Source of the DNA: JANMJD01 sp963828405
GTDB taxonomy: Bacteria > Actinomycetota > Acidimicrobiia > Acidimicrobiales > Ilumatobacteraceae
DNA: 64,000 nt
Reading direction: 5' to 3'
Assembly: GCA_963828405.1 (NCBI GenBank)
Contig: CAWHEG010000031.1
Coordinates: 1,798,001 to 1,862,000, forward strand
Below the pieces are notes generated by a model that had not been told where the DNA came from, ran no database searches, and saw only the letters and a program-made list of their open reading frames with translations. The translations under genes were made by a program, and so were the position numbers. How positions within the stretch are numbered: position 1 is the stretch's first letter; the number at the start of each line of letters is the position of its first letter. Of this stretch, positions 52,527-60,923 are shown piece after piece.

Positions 52527-54527
52527 TCAGGCGTCGACCCCGGCCCTGGCGACGGCGGTGGCGACCGCGGCGAGCAACCGCGGGCCGAGGTGGTGGGCCG
52601 AGCTCGGCCCGAGTGACGCCAGCCGGACGACCTCGTCGATCGTCGCCGGGCGCAGTACGGCGAGCGCGGCCAGCACCGAATCCTCGACGATCGTCGACTC
52701 CGGCACGCGCGCCGCACGCGCCGCCCGTGAGCGCCAGGCGGAGAGGTCGGCCAGCACCTGGGCCGTTGCGTCACCGATGTCGGTCATCTCCGCGCCCGTC
52801 GGCCGCACCGGGCCACGGCCCTCGCCGCCGACCGGCTGGGCATCGCCGGCGGGGGTCGGAGCGAGCTTGCTGGGCCCGGACGGCCGGTCGTTGCGGCGCA
52901 TCGCCCAGGTCACGACGAGTTCCTGTGCCGCCCGGGTCAGCGCGACATGGGCGAGGCGGCCCTCCTCGGCACGTTCGTCGACGGAGCGAGCGGAGCTGTG
53001 CGGCACGAGGTCGTGTTCGAACCCGGCGACCACCACGGCGCGCCACTCCCTGCCCTTGGCGGCGTGGAACGTGACCAGTTCGACTGCGTCGGGTCGTGAT
53101 GAGTCACCGGCGCCGAGCAGGTACCAGTCGGCGAAGGCGGCGCCGTCACCGGCGGGCACCTCGGCACGGAACCGGCGTGCCGCGGCCGAGATCGTCATTC
53201 GTGCCGCGTCGGCCGACCGGCCCCGGGGCCGGCCGGCCGGATCGAGGGTGGCCGGATCGGAGTCGGCGATGTCGGCGGCCCAGGTGGCCAGATCGGAGGC
53301 ACGCTTGATCCTGCGGGCATCCTCGAGCAGCCCGCTGGTCGTGTCGTCGGGCACCGTCCGTCCGCCCGCTCCGACGACGACGCACGGGATGCCGGCGCGT
53401 TCGAGGGCACGAGCGAGCACCGGCAACTGGGCGTTGGTGCGGGCCAGTACGCCGATGGTCGCCCACCGACCGCCCGCAGGGCGCAGCGTGCGGACCCGTC
53501 GGGCGACGAGCTCGGCCTCGGCCAGATCGTCGGGGGCCCCGATCACCTCGACGGGGGGGCCGTCGGCCCGCATCGACGCGGTGTCCTCGTGCGCGCCGGT
53601 CGGCAGCACGGCGGCCGCCGCGGCGACGATCTGCGGGCTGCAGCGGTAGTTGCGCCGCAGCCGGACCACCGTGACGCCGGGCAGGGTCTCCTCGATTCGC
53701 TCGAGCAGCCGGCAGTCGGCGCCGTTCCATCCGTAGATCGCCTGTCGTGGATCCCCGACGACGCAGATGTCGGGGCGGCCACCGCGCCACGCCTCGAGCA
53801 GATGGTGCTGGAGGGGGTTGAGATCCTGGAACTCGTCGACGAACAGGTGCCGGAAGCGCCAACGGACGACCTGGGCGTAGGCCGGATCGTTGCGGATCTC
53901 GGCCGCGCAGTCGGCGAGGAGGTCATCGAAGTCGACGACGCCACGCCGACGCTTCAGGGCGGCGTAGTCGGCGAGCGATCCGGCGATCCGCTGCGGGTCG
54001 ACGGCGGGCCGCCGACCCGCCCGGCGGGCGGCCTCGACGTAGCGATCCGTCGTGACCATCCGGGCGCGTGACCACTCGAGCTCGGTGGCGATGGCGGACA
54101 GGTCCGCCGGGTCGTGGCGTGCGCCGGCCACCTCGGCGAGCAGGCGCCGGTTCGAGGTGAGCAGGGTGGGAGCACGTTTCGACTGCTCGGTCCACCGCTG
54201 GCGGAGCAGGGCGTGGGCCACGGCGTGGAACGTGCCGACCCGCAACCCGGGACCCCGCACGCCGAGGCGCCACAGGCGCTGGCGCAGCTCGCCGGCGGCC
54301 TGGCGGGTGAAGGTGAGCGCCACGACGTGGTCGGCGTCCGCCGAGTCGGTCGCCACCCGGTGGGCGATGCGCCGGGTGAGCACGGTCGTCTTGCCCGATC
54401 CGGCCGGGGCGACGACGGCCAGTGGGTGTTCGGGCGCCGTCACCGCCCGTCGCTGATCCGGGTCGAGGCCGTCGAGCAGGTCGTCCACGAGGTGGCCGAC
54501 GCCGGTGATCTCCTCGGCAGCCTCCAT
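52527..54527 (-). CDS. uvrD2: UvrD2-type superfamily I DNA helicase
   Basis: This 666-residue 3'-5' helicase has Walker A APAGSGKTT near residue 41, the motif Ia TFTRQAAGEL, Walker B LFVDEFQDLNP, motif III VVGDPRQAIYGWNGAD and motif VI VALTRAAQELVVTWA. A C-terminal HRDC-like domain (last 80 residues, ESTIVEDSVLAALAVLRP) is the mark of mycobacterial UvrD2, which is essential there. The linker between helicase and HRDC has no Zn-type Cys cluster, which some UvrD2 proteins have. The ATG has a leaderless promoter, and two DnaA-box-like sites lie 50-77 bp upstream. Confidence 0.92.
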   Translation of the reverse strand: MEAAEEITGVGHLVDDLLDGLDPDQRRAVTAPEHPLAVVAPAGSGKTTVLTRRIAHRVATDSADADHVVALTFTRQAAGELRQRLWRLGVRGPGLRVGTFHAVAHALLRQRWTEQSKRAPTLLTSNRRLLAEVAGARHDPADLSAIATELEWSRARMVTTDRYVEAARRAGRRPAVDPQRIAGSLADYAALKRRRGVVDFDDLLADCAAEIRNDPAYAQVVRWRFRHLFVDEFQDLNPLQHHLLEAWRGGRPDICVVGDPRQAIYGWNGADCRLLERIEETLPGVTVVRLRRNYRCSPQIVAAAAAVLPTGAHEDTASMRADGPPVEVIGAPDDLAEAELVARRVRTLRPAGGRWATIGVLARTNAQLPVLARALERAGIPCVVVGAGGRTVPDDTTSGLLEDARRIKRASDLATWAADIADSDPATLDPAGRPRGRSADAARMTISAAARRFRAEVPAGDGAAFADWYLLGAGDSSRPDAVELVTFHAAKGREWRAVVVAGFEHDLVPHSSARSVDERAEEGRLAHVALTRAAQELVVTWAMRRNDRPSGPSKLAPTPAGDAQPVGGEGRGPVRPTGAEMTDIGDATAQVLADLSAWRSRAARAARVPESTIVEDSVLAALAVLRPATIDEVVRLASLGPSSAHHLGPRLLAAVATAVARAGVDA

Positions 54528-54533
54528 GGAGCC

Positions 54534-54539
54534 ACGCTA
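54534..54539 (-). promoter_or_regulatory. -10 element of uvrD2, leaderless
   Basis: On the minus strand TAGCGT lies 6 nt before the ATG at 54527. Confidence 0.58.
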
Positions 54540-54575
54540 CCCGGCCCCCGTCGAGCCGCGCTCGAAGGCAACTGC

Positions 54576-54604
54576 TGTGGACAACGGCCTCGGCCTGTGG
54601 ATGA
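54576..54604 (+). promoter_or_regulatory. Two DnaA-box-like sites in a divergent promoter region
   Basis: TGTGGACAA (54576-54584) is the complement of TTGTCCACA, the preferred DnaA box of high-GC actinobacteria. TGTGGATGA (54596-54604) is the complement of TCATCCACA, one mismatch from TTATCCACA. They have the same orientation and start exactly 20 bp apart. They lie about 37 bp from each of the two -10 elements (uvrD2 and the PH-domain gene). Confidence 0.5.
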
Positions 54605-54640
54605 AACGTGGGATGGCGCAGCCGGCCGGCCGCGGCTCGG

Positions 54641-54646
54641 TACAGT
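54641..54646 (+). promoter_or_regulatory. -10 element of the PH/SHOCT gene, leaderless
   Basis: TACAGT lies 6 nt before the ATG at 54653. Confidence 0.58.
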
Positions 54647-54652
54647 TCGGAC

Positions 54653-55321
54653 ATGCCGTTCCCCCGGAAGCTGTTGAACGACTACGAGACGGTCGCCCTC
54701 GACCTGCACCCCCACTGGTGGTACTTCGCCGAACCGGCAGGCGCGCTGCTCGCCTCGATCGTCGTCGGGGTGATCGTCAAGTTCGGCCTCGACGGAGGCA
54801 GCCTGAAGGATGCGCTGATCTGGGTGGTGCTCGCTGCCATCGTGCTGTGCGCCGTCTGGCTGGTCGTGCGCTACATGAAATGGGCCACGACCAACTTCGT
54901 GATCACCTCGGACCGGTTGATCTTCCGCCAGGGTGTCATCGCCAAGAACGGCATCGAGATACCGCTGGAGCGGATCAACAACGTCAACTTCGGCCAATCG
55001 ATCTTCGAGCGGATGCTCGGCGCCGGCGATCTGCTGATCGAATCGGGCGGTGAGGACGGGCGTTCCCGGTTCACCGACATCCGTCATCCGGAGAAGGTGC
55101 AGAACCTGATCCACTCCCAGATGGAGGAGAACGAACGCCGTCGCGGGGGCATGTACCAGGCGACGACCTCGGTCGTCAGCGATGTTGCCTCGCAACTGGA
55201 GAAACTGGAGGGGATGCTGCAGCGGGGCACGCTCAGCCGCGAGGAGTTCGAGATCCAGAAGCGCAAACTGCTCGGCGGGTCGGCGATGCCGCCGCCTCCG
55301 CCTGCGCCGTTTCTCGACTGA
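54653..55321 (+). CDS. Bacterial PH domain membrane protein with SHOCT tail
   Basis: This 222-residue protein has two membrane helices (about 25-45 and 55-75). A bacterial PH domain (bPH2/DUF304, about 80-150) follows with NFVITSDRLIFRQGV, IPLERINNVNFGQS and GDLLIESGG. After a helix, the C-terminus carries a SHOCT motif (QLEKLEGMLQRGTLSREEFEIQKRKLL) at about 182-208. Such proteins are common in actinobacteria and seem to act in envelope stress or protein assembly. The function is not known. It diverges from uvrD2 across a region with DnaA-box-like sites. Confidence 0.87.
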   Translation: MPFPRKLLNDYETVALDLHPHWWYFAEPAGALLASIVVGVIVKFGLDGGSLKDALIWVVLAAIVLCAVWLVVRYMKWATTNFVITSDRLIFRQGVIAKNGIEIPLERINNVNFGQSIFERMLGAGDLLIESGGEDGRSRFTDIRHPEKVQNLIHSQMEENERRRGGMYQATTSVVSDVASQLEKLEGMLQRGTLSREEFEIQKRKLLGGSAMPPPPPAPFLD

Positions 55322-55370
55322 CCGCCACCCTCGGGGATTCCGGCGTGGGGGGCCTGCTCGGTCCGAGCGC

Positions 55371-57065
55371 CTACTCGACGCCGAAGAGATACGGGTAGAG
55401 CGGTTGCCCGCCGCGGTGGATCTCGACCTCGACGTCTGGCCGGTTCTCCTCGAGCCACGAGGTGATCGCGTCCGTGGCGCTGCGCGTCGCCTGCTGACCG
55501 ACGATGATCGAGACCAGCTCGCGCCCCGGGGTGACGAGGTGGTCGAGGAGCTCGGTGGCCGCCCGCTCGGGTGTCCCGCCCACGGCGACGATCCCCTCCC
55601 CGCGCACGAGACCGATCCAGTCGCCGGCCGTGATCGGTCCTGCCTCGCTGGCACTGTCGCGCACGGCCTGGGTCACCTCGCCGGTGGCCAGCGACGCGGC
55701 CGCCAGACCCATCCCCCTGGCATTCTCGGCCGCCGGGGCCTCGGGGTCGTAGACGACGAGCGCGGCCAGCGCCTCGGCCATCGACCGGGTGGGCACGACG
55801 GCGACGGTCTTGGTGGTCAGCGCGTCGATCTGGTCAGCCACCGGAATGATGTTCTTGTTGTTCGGCAGCACGATGACCTGGCGGGCGTTGACGTGCTCGA
55901 CGGCATCGAGCAGCTCCGCCGTTGAGGGGTTCAACGTCTGGCCGCCCGACACGATGCCCTGCACGCCGAGCTGCCAGAACAGCTCGGCGAGGCCGTCACC
56001 GCTGCACACCGCCACTACGGCGGTCGTCACGGGGGCGAGCCCGGCCATCGCCGGCCCCCGTGGTTCGGGTGCACGGCCGCCGTGCAGCGCCGCCTCGCGT
56101 GACGCGTGCTCCTCGGCGACCTCCTCGAACAGGTCGGTGACCCGGATCCCGTGGGGCCGGCCGCCCGTGTCGAGGGCGGCTTCGAGGGCGGCGCCGATGT
56201 CGTTGGTGTGCACGTGGCAGTTCCAGATGCCGTCGCCGCCGACGACGACGATGGAGTCGCCGATCGCCCCCCACGCCACCTTGAAGTCCGTGATCCGGTC
56301 GTCGTCGAGGTCGAGGAAGTACATCACCTCGTAGCGCAGCGAGGAGACGTCGAGTGGGTCGCCGTGGCCGAGCCGAAGGGCGATCGCCTCGAACTGCTCG
56401 CTGACGACGCCGTCGTCGGGCTCGGGTTCGGGCATCGGGCGGCCGTCGACGGCGTGCAGGGCGGCGTCGAGCAGCAGCATGAACCCGGCGCCTCCGGCGT
56501 CGACCACCCCGGCGTCGGCGAGCACGGGAAGCATCTCAGGTGTGCGGTCGAGGGCCGACTGTCCGGCGTTGCGGGCCGCGGCGAGCACCTCGACGAGCGT
56601 GCCTCCGCCCGCCGCCGCCGCCTCGGCCCCGGTCGACGCCTCGCGTACGACGGTGAGGATCGTCCCTTCCACCGGCTTGAGCACGGCCTGGTAGGCGCTG
56701 ATCGAGGCGGCGCAGAGCGCTTCGGCGACGACCCCGGGCGACGCCTCCTCGTGGCCGGCGAACACGCCCGACATCCCCCTCAGGATCTGCGACAGGATCA
56801 CGCCCGAGTTGCCCCGGGCGCCCATCAGCGAGCCGTGGCTGATCGCCTTGCACGTCGAGGCGAGGTCGGAGGGGGAGCCGTCCAGTTCGGCCACCACGGC
56901 GTCGAGCGTGCGGGCCATGTTCGTGCCGGTGTCGCCGTCGGGAACGGGGTAGACGTTGAGGCGGTTGATCCGATCGGCATGTGCCTTCATCGCGTCCCGG
57001 TAGCCGGTCACCGTGCGGCGGATCGCGACGACGCCGAATCGTTCGAGGGGTGGCACGGCCCACAT
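55371..57065 (-). CDS. DAK2 domain protein, YloV/FakA-like kinase
   Basis: This 564-residue protein joins an N-terminal DAK2 (DhaL-like) ADP/ATP-binding domain (LNVYPVPDGDTGTNMARTLDA near 38-56, SLMGARGNSGVILSQ, GAGFMLLLDAAL) to a YloV/FakA C-terminal domain (SVVVVGGDGIWNCHVHTND, VVPTRSMAEALAALV). In firmicutes FakA phosphorylates fatty acids bound to a FakB (DegV) protein. No degV gene is seen here. The gene is divergent from rpmB, a pairing also common in other actinobacteria. The start could be a few codons downstream of the ATG at 57065. Confidence 0.9.
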   Translation of the reverse strand: MWAVPPLERFGVVAIRRTVTGYRDAMKAHADRINRLNVYPVPDGDTGTNMARTLDAVVAELDGSPSDLASTCKAISHGSLMGARGNSGVILSQILRGMSGVFAGHEEASPGVVAEALCAASISAYQAVLKPVEGTILTVVREASTGAEAAAAGGGTLVEVLAAARNAGQSALDRTPEMLPVLADAGVVDAGGAGFMLLLDAALHAVDGRPMPEPEPDDGVVSEQFEAIALRLGHGDPLDVSSLRYEVMYFLDLDDDRITDFKVAWGAIGDSIVVVGGDGIWNCHVHTNDIGAALEAALDTGGRPHGIRVTDLFEEVAEEHASREAALHGGRAPEPRGPAMAGLAPVTTAVVAVCSGDGLAELFWQLGVQGIVSGGQTLNPSTAELLDAVEHVNARQVIVLPNNKNIIPVADQIDALTTKTVAVVPTRSMAEALAALVVYDPEAPAAENARGMGLAAASLATGEVTQAVRDSASEAGPITAGDWIGLVRGEGIVAVGGTPERAATELLDHLVTPGRELVSIIVGQQATRSATDAITSWLEENRPDVEVEIHRGGQPLYPYLFGVE

Positions 57066-57198
57066 GGTAACGAGCAGGAGCTGGGCCGCCCCGAACCGCG
57101 GGTCGGATTCCTGGCCATCGTCGTCGCCGATCGGCGGTATCGTGAAGATCGCTCACAGCGAGGGTCGTCGGGGCTTGGGTTCGAACACCGGCCACTGA

Positions 57199-57204
57199 TA
57201 ACGT
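57199..57204 (+). promoter_or_regulatory. Possible -10 element of rpmB
   Basis: TAACGT lies 35 nt before the rpmB ATG. With a start about 7 nt downstream, the leader would be about 29 nt and carries the GAAGGA ribosome site (57228-57233). Confidence 0.4.
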
Positions 57205-57239
57205 CCCTCCACCCGGATTTTCGGCCCGAAGGAATCGTC

Positions 57240-57440
57240 ATGGCAGCAGTGTGTCAAGTGTGTGGCAAGCACCCCTCGTGGGGCATGGCGGTGTCGCACT
57301 CCCACCGGCGCACGAAGCGTCGTTGGAACCCCAACATCCAGCGCGTCCGTGCCCTGGTCAACGGCGCCCCGAAGCGGGTTCACGTCTGCACCGGTTGCAT
57401 CAAGGCCGGCAAGGTCGTCAAGGCCGGCTCGGCTTCCTGA
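57240..57440 (+). CDS. rpmB: 50S ribosomal protein L28 (zinc-ribbon form)
   Basis: This 66-residue ribosomal protein has Cys pairs CQVC near the N-terminus and CTGC near the C-terminus, the zinc-binding (C+) form. SHSHRRTKRRWNPNIQRV is the conserved rRNA-binding stretch. GAAGGA lies 6 nt before the ATG, a strong ribosome site that contrasts with the leaderless genes nearby. Bacteria often hold a second cysteine-free L28 under Zur control, but none is in the window. The 73-residue OB-like gene follows after 13 nt. Confidence 0.95.
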   Translation: MAAVCQVCGKHPSWGMAVSHSHRRTKRRWNPNIQRVRALVNGAPKRVHVCTGCIKAGKVVKAGSAS

Positions 57441-57453
57441 CCACGGCACGGCG

Positions 57454-57675
57454 ATGCAGGGCGTGATCAAGGCATACGATCCCGATTCGGGTTCGGGCAT
57501 CGTCATCACCGACACCGATCTGCGCGAGTACGACCTGTCGTCCGACGCCCTGGTCGGGTCGCTGTTCCGCATGGTCCGCCAGGGCCAGCGCGTCATCTTC
57601 GACCTCGACGACGCCGGACAGGCGACCCGGCTGCGTCTGGGTTCCGAAGGCGACATGGGCACGCCCGGCTACTAG
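57454..57675 (+). CDS. Small cold-shock/OB-like protein, unknown function
   Basis: This 73-residue protein begins MQGVIKAYDPDSGSGIVI and continues EYDLSSDALVGSLFRMVRQGQRVIFDLD. The pattern of strand, G-x-G-x-I strand, short helix and QGQRVIFDL strand is like a cold-shock domain, but the aromatic RNP1 and RNP2 residues are missing. It may be a diverged OB fold that no longer binds RNA through aromatics. It follows rpmB by 13 nt, so it may be part of a ribosomal or translation-linked operon. Confidence 0.65.
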   Translation: MQGVIKAYDPDSGSGIVITDTDLREYDLSSDALVGSLFRMVRQGQRVIFDLDDAGQATRLRLGSEGDMGTPGY

Positions 57676-57736
57676 ACCGGGTCCCCGATCGTCCACGGGC
57701 ACAGCGGCGTGCCCCCGAACCAGTGAGCGTGGCACC

Positions 57737-59533
57737 ATGGCAGCGTCCAGCACCAATACGAGCCTCCATCGGTGGGTTGATCAGTGGGCCGGGATCTTCC
57801 AGGCCGACAAGGTGCACTGGTGCGATGGCTCCGCCGAGGAGTACGAGCGGCTGTGCGGCGAGCTCGTCGCCGCCGGTACCTTCACCCGTCTCGACGAGGC
57901 CAGGCGGCCCAACAGCTACTGGGCCCATTCCGACCCGGGTGACGTCGCCCGGGTCGAGGACCGCACGTTCATCTGCTCGGGCGATGCCGGTGACGCCGGC
58001 CCCAACAACAACTGGCGCGCCCCCGATGAGATGCGCAGCGAGATGCTGCGCCTCTACGCAGGAGCGATGAAGGGTCGCACGATGTACGTCGTGCCGTTCT
58101 CGATGGGCCCGTTGGGCTCGCCGATCGCCCACATCGGGGTGCAGTTGACGGACTCGGCCTACGTCGCCGCCAGCATGCGGATCATGACCCGGATGGGCCA
58201 GGGCGCCCTCGACGTGCTGGGCGACGGTCAATGGGTCCCGTGCCTCCATTCCGTCGGCGCCCCGCTCGAGCCGGGCCAGGCCGACGTGCCGTGGCCCTGC
58301 AACCCCGACAACAAGTACATCGTCCACTTCCCCGACTCCCGCGAGATCTGGTCGTACGGTTCGGGATACGGCGGCAACGCCCTGCTCGGCAAGAAGTGCT
58401 TCGCACTGCGCATCGCCTCGGTGATGGCCCGTGACCACGGCTGGCTGGCCGAGCACATGTTGATCCTCAAGCTCACCGCGCCGTCGGGCGAGGTCCGCTA
58501 CGTCGCTGCCGCCTTCCCGTCGGCGTGCGGCAAGACGAACCTGGCGATGCTCGTGCCGACCATCGCGGGCTGGACCGTCGAGACCATCGGCGACGACATC
58601 TGCTGGATGAAGTTCGGCGCCGACGGCAGGCTGTACGCGATCAACCCCGAGTCGGGGTTCTTCGGCGTGGCGCCCGGAACGGGCGACGACACCAACCCGA
58701 ACGCGATGGAGACCCTCTGGGGCAATGCCATCTTCACCAACACGGCGATGACCCCCGACGGCGACGTCTGGTGGGAGGGGATGACGCCCGACAAGCCGGC
58801 CCGAGCCGTCGATTGGCGGGGTCAGCCGTGGACCCCGGAGGTCGAGACCCCGGCCGCTCACCCCAACGCCAGGTTCACCGTCTCGGCCGCGCAGTGCCCG
58901 TCGATCGCCCCCGAATGGCAGGACCCGGCCGGCGTGCCGATCTCGGCCATCCTCTTCGGCGGCCGCCGACGGACCACGGTCCCGCTGGTCAACGAGGCGT
59001 TCGACTGGGAGCACGGCGTGTTCCTCGGTTCGATCATGGCCTCCGAGACGACGGCCGCGGCCGTCGGGGCGGTCGGCAACCTCCGCTTCGACCCGATGGC
59101 GATGCTCCCGTTCTGCGGCTACAACATGGCCGACTACTTCGCCCACTGGCTGCAGATCGGCGCATCGACCGACCCGGCGAAGCTGCCCAGGATCTTCTTC
59201 GTCAACTGGTTCCGCCGCGACGCGGGCGGCCGCTTCCTGTGGCCCGGCTACGGCGAGAACAGCCGGGTGCTCAAGTGGGTGTTCGAGCGGATCGCCGACC
59301 GTGGCGAGGCCGTCGCCACGGCGATCGGCCACCTGCCGGCCCCGGGGGCGATCGACACGACGGATCTCGAGGTCGACGATGCCGACATGGTGGAGCTGCT
59401 CGCCGTCGACGCCGCCGGATGGCGCGAGGCGATCCCGCAGATCGCCGCCCACTTCGCCCGGTTCGGCGATCGCCTGCCCCGGGCGTTGCACGACCAGCTC
59501 GAGGCGATGGAGAAGCGCCTCGGCTCGGCCTGA
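57737..59533 (+). CDS. pckG: Phosphoenolpyruvate carboxykinase (GTP)
   Basis: PckG interconverts oxaloacetate and PEP using GTP/GDP. The 598 residues fit the family. The P-loop AAAFPSACGKTNLAML (kinase-1a, with the mobile Cys) lies near 256-271. Other motifs are SYGSGYGGNALLGKKC (metal and substrate), IGDDICWMKFGADG, GRRRTTVPLVNEAF and RIFFVNWFR with the guanine-binding region FLWPGYGENSRVL. It is the gluconeogenic or anaplerotic node that pairs with the TCA enzyme Kgd of this window. The start has a weak ribosome site. Confidence 0.96.
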   Translation: MAASSTNTSLHRWVDQWAGIFQADKVHWCDGSAEEYERLCGELVAAGTFTRLDEARRPNSYWAHSDPGDVARVEDRTFICSGDAGDAGPNNNWRAPDEMRSEMLRLYAGAMKGRTMYVVPFSMGPLGSPIAHIGVQLTDSAYVAASMRIMTRMGQGALDVLGDGQWVPCLHSVGAPLEPGQADVPWPCNPDNKYIVHFPDSREIWSYGSGYGGNALLGKKCFALRIASVMARDHGWLAEHMLILKLTAPSGEVRYVAAAFPSACGKTNLAMLVPTIAGWTVETIGDDICWMKFGADGRLYAINPESGFFGVAPGTGDDTNPNAMETLWGNAIFTNTAMTPDGDVWWEGMTPDKPARAVDWRGQPWTPEVETPAAHPNARFTVSAAQCPSIAPEWQDPAGVPISAILFGGRRRTTVPLVNEAFDWEHGVFLGSIMASETTAAAVGAVGNLRFDPMAMLPFCGYNMADYFAHWLQIGASTDPAKLPRIFFVNWFRRDAGGRFLWPGYGENSRVLKWVFERIADRGEAVATAIGHLPAPGAIDTTDLEVDDADMVELLAVDAAGWREAIPQIAAHFARFGDRLPRALHDQLEAMEKRLGSA

Positions 59534-59581
59534 CCCGGCCGAGCTCCCAGCATCCTGGAACGGTTGCCCGGCCCGTCGGGG

Positions 59582-59950
59582 TCACCCGACGAGCATCGCC
59601 CGGATGCCGAGTCCCATGACGAACAACCCGCCGCCGCCGTAGAGCAGGTACACCTTGTGGCGTAGTTGACCGCGGTACGAGTAGAGGATGGCCACGGCGA
59701 TGATCGCCACGAAGCCGTAGAACATGTGGAACTTCGGGGCGACGAGCTTGTCCCGCGAGACGAGCACCACGCCCAGCGTGACCTGCACGAACACGGCCGC
59801 CTGGGTAGCGGTGACGAACCACCACAACGCGCGGGACCGCACCGCCGGCCAGCGGTGGGCAGCCAACGACCACAGCCCGGCCAGGCCGTTGCCGATGATC
59901 ATGAACCATGCCCACGCCTTGTGGATCTCGAGGGTGAGCAGTGCGGACAG
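59582..59950 (-). CDS. Small integral membrane protein, unknown function
   Basis: This protein of about 122 residues has four hydrophobic segments (AWAWFMIIGNGLAGLWSLA, ALWWFVTATQAAVFVQVTLGVVLV, MFYGFVAIIAVAILYSY, VYLLYGGGGLFVMGLGIRAML). It does not match a family I can name, though the four-helix pattern resembles cytochrome-oxidase-assembly (CtaG/DUF420-like) small proteins. The start is not settled. An AGGAG lies 6 nt before a CTG at 59950, which I use; no ATG, GTG or TTG lies nearby in frame. It is convergent with pckG. Confidence 0.6.
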   Translation of the reverse strand: MSALLTLEIHKAWAWFMIIGNGLAGLWSLAAHRWPAVRSRALWWFVTATQAAVFVQVTLGVVLVSRDKLVAPKFHMFYGFVAIIAVAILYSYRGQLRHKVYLLYGGGGLFVMGLGIRAMLVG

Positions 59951-60017
59951 GGATGTCTCCTGGATCGTGGGATCGTGGGAATGTCGGGCGGGGTCGACCG
60001 ACGCGGTGGTGGGCGGC

Positions 60018-60839
60018 TCAGAGCGCGGCGAGCGCGGCGGCCTGCTGGGCCTGGGCCTCGGCGTACGCCTCGGCCGCGGCATCGACGAGGTCGGAGATCT
60101 CCGAATCGGAGAACCCGGCCAGCCGGCGGAAGTTCCGCGCCAGATGAACGGGGTTCTCGGCGCTCTCACCGCGGAAGCCGCCGAAGCTGAACAGCTTGTC
60201 GACGGCCCGCTGGAACTCGAGGGCCTGCTTCTGGCGGTCGGGGTCGTCGGCCGTGATCCGTCGCAGCCAATCCGAGCCCATCTTCACGTGGGTCACCTCG
60301 TCGGCGAGCATCCAGTCCTCGGCGAACCTCAGCGTCGGGTCGCCGAAGTGCGAGCCCAGGTCCTTCATCGTCGTGAAGACATCGATGGCCAGGCCTTCGA
60401 GGGCCCGGTTGACGCCGGTCAGCCGGAGCACCGGATCGGGGTTGCAGGCGGCCTCGAAGAGCAGCACCTGCTCGCCGAACTCCCCGATCTCGGAGCCCAT
60501 GTGGTCGCCCAGCTTGCACGAGATCTCGACGTGGCGGGCCTCGTCCCAGCACTGGCGGGCCATGTCGAGCTTCAGGGCGAATGGAGCCTGGTCACGGCCA
60601 TCGCCCGTGTCGAAGTCCCAGCACGTCCGCCCAGCGCCCTCGAGGGCCTGGATCTCGCCGACGAAGATGCCGTGCATCAGGCCGCGGGCGTTGTCGGAGG
60701 CCTGGGCGTACTGGGGTGACAGACCGTTGCGTTGGGCGCTCGGGTTGAGGTTGCGGGGGTCGAACACGGCGTCCTCGACGCGGATGCGCGAGAACCGGGC
60801 ATCCCGGGCCAACTCGGCGACCGGCAGCAGCTTCTTCAT
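60018..60839 (-). CDS. DUF455 family ferritin-like protein
   Basis: This protein of about 273 residues has the four-helix ferritin-like fold pattern. Probable di-iron ligands are Glu in VGEIQALEGAGR, the Glu-x-x-His of WDEARHVE and the Glu and His of LADEVTHVKMG. These features mark the DUF455 group, which includes proteins linked to rRNA or tRNA hydroxylation and to unknown oxygen chemistry. The ATG at 60839 follows a GAGG at 8 nt; an in-frame ATG 13 codons upstream lacks a ribosome site. The membrane protein gene follows on the same strand, 67 bp downstream of the stop. Confidence 0.82.
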   Translation of the reverse strand: MKKLLPVAELARDARFSRIRVEDAVFDPRNLNPSAQRNGLSPQYAQASDNARGLMHGIFVGEIQALEGAGRTCWDFDTGDGRDQAPFALKLDMARQCWDEARHVEISCKLGDHMGSEIGEFGEQVLLFEAACNPDPVLRLTGVNRALEGLAIDVFTTMKDLGSHFGDPTLRFAEDWMLADEVTHVKMGSDWLRRITADDPDRQKQALEFQRAVDKLFSFGGFRGESAENPVHLARNFRRLAGFSDSEISDLVDAAAEAYAEAQAQQAAALAAL

Positions 60840-60923
60840 CCCCGACCTCGCTCTCGTGCGGCCGTCGCCGGCCGGCATCGATCGCGAGCGTATCCCCTGG
60901 ATCGCCGGTCGGCGGGCGTCGGG

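Noticed and set aside
54576..54604. A replication origin at the DnaA-box-like pair.
   Set aside because: Only two boxes are seen, with no AT-rich unwinding region and no dnaA or dnaN genes nearby.
57178..57190. GTTCGAAC palindrome upstream of rpmB as a LexA box.
   Set aside because: The half sites are fused without the 4-bp spacer, so it does not match the operator at dinB.
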